Origin: Clarkia xantiana subsp. parviflora
Taxonomy: Eukaryota; Streptophyta; Magnoliopsida; Myrtales; Onagraceae
Length of the DNA: 64,000 nucleotides
Assembly (NCBI GenBank): GCA_036873135.1
Contig: JAPTYO010000059.1
Span: 4,209,066-4,273,065, forward strand
Direction: 5' to 3'
Shown piece by piece: positions 57,851 to 64,000 of this stretch; position 1 is the stretch's first letter, and each line of letters starts with the position of its first letter. The notes under the pieces were generated by a model. That model was not told the origin of the DNA, searched no databases, and was given only the letters and a program-made list of their open reading frames with translations. The position numbers and the translations under genes are program-made.

Positions 57851-57851
57851 A

Positions 57852-58634
57852 TGTTGGGATCAAGATGACATGGCCTTGAACTTCTAGTAGTGGACTTGGA
57901 GGTCTCGCCGGGAGCTAACTCTTTTAGGTATCTTTCTCGACCTCTCGGGTACTTAGTTTCCTTTGGGAGCTTTGTGCTAGGCGAGTACCTGAAAAGGGGT
58001 GGGGATGACCCCTGATTCCACTCAGAAGCTTAAGTCAGTAATGGATTTAGAAAGAGTATTGTAGAGTAGTAGAATCAAGATTGTAAAATATATATAATGT
58101 TCCCCTATTTATAGGGAGAGATTACCGATTTTAAATGGCGGCTACCCTCTTGGGAGGGTTTCTGTCCAGAGTCGGTTTAAGTTGGTGACAAGTAGGTCGC
58201 CACCTCATCTTTCCTTAGCTGGGAAGGTTTCCCTTTGGCGGCTGTAGCAGGTCGCCACCTGTCCCTTTCCTTAAGAGGAAGGTTTCTTCATGGCGGCTAA
58301 AGCATGTCGCCACATGTCCCTTTCCTTAAGAGGAAGGTTTCTTCATGGCGGCTAGAGCAGGTCGCCACCTGTCCCTTTCCTTAAGAGGAAGGTTTCTTCA
58401 GTCGTATTTTGGCTATCGACTCGACTCGTACCTTAATAGGAGAGCGTTGAGTGATTTAGTCTCCTTCTTTTGCTAGTCGTTCTTCAAAAGTCGACTTCTT
58501 CATATATAGTCGTCGACCATTTGTCTTTGCCTTGTGGTTCTGAACAGAAATGGTCGTCGACTTATTTTTCTTTAGTCTCGCCTTTAAACGTACTCAACTT
58601 CATACTATTCTATCCTTTTAATCGTAACCCAACA
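57852..58634 (-). repeat. LTR of the second Tat element
   Basis: Ends TGTTGGG...CCCAACA (complementary, TG/CA). It adjoins a primer-binding site (57,831-57,851) like that of the intact element, so it is the 5' LTR for the leftward gag. It contains three 55-bp repeats. The partner LTR is not in the window. Confidence 0.8.
58237..58399. repeat. 55-bp tandem repeat, 3 units, in the LTR
   Basis: Units start GGCGGCT at 58237, 58292 and 58347, each with CGCCAC.TGTCCCTTTCC and TTAAGAGGAAGGTTTCTTCA. Confidence 0.9.
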
Positions 58635-58742
58635 CATGCATCAAGAAAAATGAAGGTTTATTCCAATACTTACAGGTTCAGATGACGCACTCACTGAATA
58701 AACCTTACTCAGATATGACAACCAAGGGTATGTGACTTTCAA

Positions 58743-59275
58743 CGCCCACAAGAGCGTATCTTGAAGGCAGTTCATACACTGCAACTACACCCTGCGCCTT
58801 CCAGAAGCCTATCCTGCGATCTGTGTCTTCCAAGAGCCTATCTTGCGAACAGTTTTCGACGCCCACAAGAGCATATCTTAAAAGCAGTTCATACACTGCA
58901 AATACACCCTGGGCCTTCCCGGAGCCTATCCTGCGATCTTTTTTCCATGAGTCTATCTTGCAAACAGTTTTCGACGCCCACAAGAGCGTATACTGAAAGC
59001 AGTTCATACACTGAAAATATACCCTGCGCCTTCCAGGAGCCTATCCTGTGATCTGTGCATTCCAGGAGCCTATCTTGCGAACAGTTTGCGACGCCCACAA
59101 GAGCGTATCTTGAAGCAGTTCATACACTGTGATCACATTTTGCGCTTTTCGTTAGCCTATCCCGCGAACAGTTTTCGACGCCCACAAGAGCGTATCTTGA
59201 AGTAGTTCATGCACTACGATCACATTCTGCGCCATCCGGGAGCCAATCCCGTTCATAATTGTCAACGCCCCTAGG
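58743..59275. repeat. About 117-bp tandem repeat, 4-5 units
   Basis: Anchor CGCCCACAAGAGCGTATCTT at 58743, 58860, 58975, 59092 and 59179 (the last spacing is 87 bp). A further degenerate unit starts at about 59264. Units share GCAGTTCATACACTG and AGCCTATC.TGCGA. By position it is probably the 3' untranslated repeat of the third Tat element. Confidence 0.9.
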
Positions 59276-59617
59276 AGCGTATCCTATAAATGCTTTACAA
59301 CGTACCCAAAAACGTATCTTGAGAAAACCTTTTTTTAGAAGTAAGGTTACGTAATATATGAAAAGTTGTCTATACTACAAATGCAAGAATGATAAGGAAC
59401 AAAGAAGACAACCATGAAGAAAAACACACCAGCACATAGTCAAACACAAACACAATAATAGCGTGCGTTCAAGACAGTCAAAATCAAAATGAAAAGCTAT
59501 GACACATATGTCAAGTAGAAAACTACAAACATCCAACTACGAAATAAGAAAGATAGACTCAACCCAACACTGGGAGGAAAGTAAGCGGATATATACATAT
59601 GAAAAATAGATAAACCA
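59276..59617. other. Spacer downstream of the antisense-gene remnant
   Basis: No coding or repeat structure recognised. Confidence 0.4.
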
Positions 59618-62152
59618 TCAAACAGATGCAACCTGTGAATCTTCACGATCCTGATGATCAGAAGACGACTCGCTAATGGAACTGGATGATGATGAGGAGA
59701 CACTCAACTCAGCATCATCAACATGAATGACATTCTCAGGCACGGGGGCAGCAACCTCATTATCAGCTACCGCAATCTGTCCTCTCAAAACAGCAACATA
59801 TCCCAAAGCATAAGTGGAGAAATCACCTAACTCACCAAAAGGAAAGTCGGGCATAATGTTGTATAGGCACTTAGTGAGATACTCCCCAAACTGGCGCATC
59901 TCGGCATTACACCAAACATCAAATTCAACAGTACAAACAGGAGATGCCTTGTACTCAGCTATGGCAGACGCTTTCTCCTCAACACGACATTTCTCCTCAA
60001 CATTCTTCAACTCCGCAGCATGGAGTGAAGAATCAATCTCAGCCTGTCTGTGAGTATCAGCAAGAGTACCTTCAAGAGATGTAACTTGGTCCTGAAGTTT
60101 CTGAAACTTCAAGTCGGACAGACGTGTCTTCTCCAATGCACCACCAAGTTCGACCTTCAAGGAAACTTGACCATCTTGAAGGGCCTTCTTCTCTTCAGAC
60201 AACTCAATAGCAAGGGAGGAAAGGTTGACCATGTCAGCCAAACTCTGAAACAACAAACAATCTTAAGAGTACATATTAACAAGGAAAAACATCAAAGATA
60301 AGGGAACAAATAAAAACTCACAGGAGCAAATCGAGATAACACCCCCTGAACATAATGCCGAGTCTCTTTGGGAGACTTGGGAGAAGGAAGATGATCGCCT
60401 GGAGCAACAGCACTGTGCAGCACACGAACTCCAACTCCAGGAGTATGCAAAGATGACTGACTGTCGAAATGAAACTCATTCAATCCAGCGAAGGGAGTTC
60501 ACTCAGCCCCCGTGATATCTTCATCGGTAAGACGAATCAGATCTTTCCGACTCAAGGCAGGAAGCCGGGTCTTCCCTGCAAGTAACAAAGAAAAATAAGA
60601 TACAACAAAAATATAGCTAAGGCATTTGAGAATCACATACCTGAATGACCGATATCGTCAGCAGAGGCTCGTCCCCTCGATGGGGGGGGGGCATGGACAA
60701 GGGAGACACATCGACAGCCACTCCACCACCTTCTGCGGGCTTCTTCCCTTTATCAGGAAGAGAAGACGCCCCTTCAACCACCTTCCCTTATCACGGGAAG
60801 GAGTTGGCAAAGGAGCAATGGCCGGGGAATCCTTCTCTCTTCGCAATCGAGGGTCCGGCCTTAGAGTTGGACTTTCGCGCCTTGGATTTGCTTGAACCTT
60901 TTTCTGCAGCAACAACTCGCTCGGTCACTAAAAGAGACCGTCCTAACAACATAGGCGAAACAATATCAAAACAATCACAAATAAGTTACATAGAGAAAAC
61001 GAGAAAAGGAACGTACGAGAAGCTTTAGTCGCTTTTCCAGACTTAGAAGATTTCACGACTGGAGGAGGGAGCCGGAAGACGCTTTCTTCTTGCTGACCAC
61101 AGCGTGGTCAGAATGATCCGCCTGCACATCATACGATTTTCCGTGAAATCAACCTACAAGGCGAAACAAAGAGAATGAATAAAAACGAGGGAATCAATAA
61201 CATACCAAATCCGGGGAGGCAGGAGTCAGTCGGATCCCTACGTCATACAAGTCTCTCTCAGACACCCAAGATACAGCGCAATAAGACTTGGACCGATTCC
61301 TCCGATAAATAATCTTCATGGTCTCCTTATCGGATGGAGAGAACTCATCGAAAGTAGGCCGGTCGTCCGAACGATTGGTACGGACGATATCCCAAGTGAC
61401 GTACTGATATGTGATAAAGATGTAGTGACTACCCCAATGACCCATCGAACGGTCCACAAGAGTCACGAAACGGAGATCCCTATCCCATGAAATCTGACCT
61501 AATCCCAGTTCCTTTAACCGGGAATCCTTTAACAAATGGTGACGGGTCACCATGGTCGCCATCCCAGTCGTGCTACTATATTGGAATCGGTAGAAGCACC
61601 GGAACAAAACAAGAGAGTACCTCCAAGAGTACCACTAGCATAATGATCTAAACCCGACCCTAGCCCGAATGGCAGTAGGGGCTAGATTGACGGGAGAGAC
61701 TTCGAAAAACCGCAGAGCTCCACAAGCTCATTGCAATAAGAGAAATGTAGGCCGTATCGAATTTGGGCCGTGTATACGGCGACCATCCCAGTCGGGGGCA
61801 CAGTCACAGTGCCACGAATATTGCCCAAGGATGGGCGGAAAGGGTATAACGGTCCATCTTAAGGGCAAATATCACCTAGCTCGATATGCTGGTCGTACTC
61901 CGGTCGTTTTAGTTGGTTCACAGACACGGGCATAGAACCTAACTCAGAATCAGAAATAGTTTCTAGACTCAGGATAGAATCCGACTCGGATGAATACTCG
62001 GACTCAGAGTCTGATTCAGAGCTTGACTGCGAACTAACATCACGAAAGAAAGTAAGACGACGAATAGAGGGAACGAAGAACTTACTCATCCTCTTCAGAA
62101 TATACCGATGTTGAAGATTCTGAGTCTTATCATACCACCACGAATAGAGCAC
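59618..62152 (-). pseudogene. Decayed antisense gene of a third Tat element
   Basis: Read leftward: an acidic Ser/Glu/Asp stretch (SSESDSESEYSSESDS, about 62,000); a Transposase_28-like segment at 61,870-61,600 (TVPPTGMVAVYTAQIRYGL, then APTAIRARVGFRSL) with a one-base slip in a T run near 61,705 and a TAG; FRCFYRFQ and DRDLRFVTLVDRSMGHWGSHYIF (61,610-61,200). Small basic exons follow (60,900-60,300), then a coiled-coil C-terminal exon at 60256-59618 (LSEEKKALQDGQVSLKVELG) ending in Ser/Asp repeats and a TGA. The domain order matches the intact antisense gene at 39.8-42.5 kb: motif domain, linker, coiled coil, acidic tail. Confidence 0.7.
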
Positions 62153-63590
62153 CTACAACACCGATTCAAAGGTCAGAGCAGAACAACGTCCCAAAAACAT
62201 TCTGAAACAACCCAACACCAACGCATCGACAGTCCCGCCACATGACGATCAATAAGTAATCACTAAGTGAAGAACCACATACTTACAACTGCGTCAACAA
62301 CAACGTTCGTATACGAACAACCATTTTTGCTATGAAAACGGCCGCATACACACAACTATGCTCACAATGACAATGACCGCACACGTACGAGCAAAAAACG
62401 ACGTGATCAAGCAATTAAAAGCTACGTACACACACAAGGGACACCTTCGAGAAAAACGACTACCCAATCGATACGATAACAATACAAGCAATCGGGAAAT
62501 TATCACAAGTCAAGTATGGGCAATCAAAATACGAACATCTAATACATGTACGAAAAGGGAAAAAAGACTGAACCATAGGAAAAGCCGAACCAATGCGAAC
62601 GGTTGGCTCGGAATTCAAAGCTCGCCGTCGTTGGGAAATCGTTGCCGTCGTCGGACTGGAACCACCGCTGCCACCCGCCGTCGCAGCCGCTGGGATGTGC
62701 CGGAATCGCCTCCGGTCTGCCCCCTTTCCGTCGATCGGAGCTGCCACTCACCTCGCCTCCGCCACCGGAAACTGCAGCTCGTCCCGCCTTCGCCGCCTGA
62801 AGTTGTCGCTGGAGCTTCCGCGTCGTCCGCCGCGACTGGCAATCCTCCCCCTCCTCGCCGGAGATGTTAATATCGCCGGCCACCACAAATTCCGCCACAC
62901 CGGAATCCCTTTCCCGCCGTGGTGAGTGATTTCGGTCACACTCCCAAAACCGAGCTAAGTGAATAGCTTGGTCCTCAAGAAAAGATTGCTTAGTGGAGAA
63001 GAAGATGGTGGCTACTAAAAATGGTAACCCTTTCTCTCTCCTTTATAATAAACTATGGTAGAGTTTTTCTAGAAATGCTCTAATCTCCACCTTAAATTCA
63101 ATATGGAGAATCTAAGGGTTAGGATTAAACATGACAACTTTACTCCTTTTTAACTATAGTTAACTACATATTCACCCATGTTAGTATTTCCATGTTCATG
63201 TATCATCCATCCCATACTTAGAAATTTTCACATGATTAGAATATTTTTTGCATATAGAATTACCATGTGCGTACATACCGACATGAGTTAGATTTTCATT
63301 TTATCTATAGTTATGATTCTGTTATATCCCCACCCTTACTCACATTTTTAGACGTTAAGATAGGAAAACGTGATTTTTGTCATCCCCGCATCTCTTGGAT
63401 ACATGTCGGAATATATATATGTTTGTGCTAATGTCTGAATTTTTCTTGTCCCGAGAAACGAGGATAAGACATGGCAGTATGATTATGGACATGCGACAGT
63501 TTCATCAAGAGGTAAAATCACGGGCTTGAATTGAGCGCGTCATCCTATCGTAAAATAGAGATTAAATCAAGGGTTAAGCCATTGGTTGAC
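62153..63590 (-). other. Upstream region of the decayed antisense gene
   Basis: A GC-rich block at 62,590-62,930 gives overlapping open frames in several frames from composition alone. Complement of TTTATAATAA at 63,042-63,051 may be the TATA box of the antisense gene. I see no other feature in this stretch. Confidence 0.4.
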
Positions 63591-64000
63591 TCGGGGGCAC
63601 CTGATGAATATACGCTCAATTTAGACCCGTTTCATTCGGATTGTATTATTTTAATTACCCCATGAATAAATCGAAACTTTGACCCGAACACGTCACCCGC
63701 GGCGAAATGTTCCGGACGAGAGAAAAAACGCCCGCCCGGATACTTTGCGGGGTCCGATCCCAAACCTCCGAGGTCGGACCTCCCGTCCAACCCCGAAGGT
63801 CCCGACGTTCCTCCGACACGCGATATTCCCGCCCAATGGGTGTGTGCAGCGTCCTGAACGCTGTCCTTCAAACCGTCCCTCGTGGCGACCCGACCTCACT
63901 TCGCACGTCCGACACTTAGAAAATATCACGAACCTTTTCCATGCTTGCTAAGGGCTTAATCCTTTTATTACTTGTTAACTGTGCCCGTTTAGGAGTTAAT
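63591..64000 (+). mobile_element. Probable polypurine tract and start of a 3' LTR (third Tat element)
   Basis: CTCGGGGGCACC at 63591-63602 is followed by TGATGAATATACGC at about 63602. The place and orientation fit the 3' LTR of a rightward Tat element whose antisense gene lies to its left. The LTR runs past the window, so its other end cannot be checked. Confidence 0.4.

Noticed and set aside
62460..62939. Overlapping frames in the GC-rich block near 62.7 kb as a host gene
   Set aside because: Open in several frames at once, no ATG-led frame with a motif, and no splice pattern; likely leader DNA of the decayed antisense gene.

Overview
This window is nuclear DNA of a flowering plant, almost certainly a eudicot. 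It holds spliced genes with AT-rich introns, three single-copy plant genes, and a dense nest of plant transposable elements. I cannot place the family or species.

Host genes. A pentatricopeptide-repeat gene closely resembling Arabidopsis PNM1 (973-2544, +) converges on a 14-exon gene for the polyadenylation factor CstF50 (2813-5865, -). A six-exon COBRA gene (27449-30068, +) follows 21.6 kb later. From memory, the Arabidopsis relatives are also neighbours on chromosome 5 (about At5g60920 to At5g60960), so this looks like an old gene block pulled apart by insertions.

Insertions between CstF50 and COBRA (5.9-27.4 kb), in order: a 5'-truncated LINE ending in poly(A); a head-to-tail run of three Helitron ends (junctions at 11851/11852 and 14244/14245), with a PIF/Harbinger-type element in the third; a decayed Copia element with its 3' LTR; a separate 2.1-kb Helitron (21110-23243); a hAT element with perfect 8-bp target duplications that carries the 5' end of an EIN3/EIL ethylene-signalling gene (23619-24662); and an LTR-like remnant.

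Right of COBRA (30-55 kb). The COBRA 3' flank is tandemly repeated about four times. One copy is split by a foldback element (30685-31642). Another is split by a 20.5-kb Mutator-like element (MULE, 32313-52830) with 9-bp target duplications. The MULE carries a plant-mobile-domain (PMD) gene and a mudrA-type transposase in convergent orientation, separated by a 337-bp tandem repeat. The transposase is cut by a very young Tat-lineage Ty3/Gypsy element (38590-49602; LTRs differ at 2 of 616 positions; 5-bp target duplication ctagc). That element encodes gag and pol on the minus strand, a spliced antisense gene of about 833 codons, and a 51-bp tandem repeat between them.

Right end (54.9-64 kb): an 81-bp minisatellite that stays open as a 27-residue repeat; decayed gag-protease with one LTR of a second Tat element; and the tandem repeats, decayed antisense gene and probable 3' LTR of a third Tat element in the opposite orientation.

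The points that most repay a second look are the EIN3-carrying hAT element, the PMD gene in the mudrB-like slot of the MULE with hairpin-rich termini, the Helitron array, and two GC-AG introns in CstF50.
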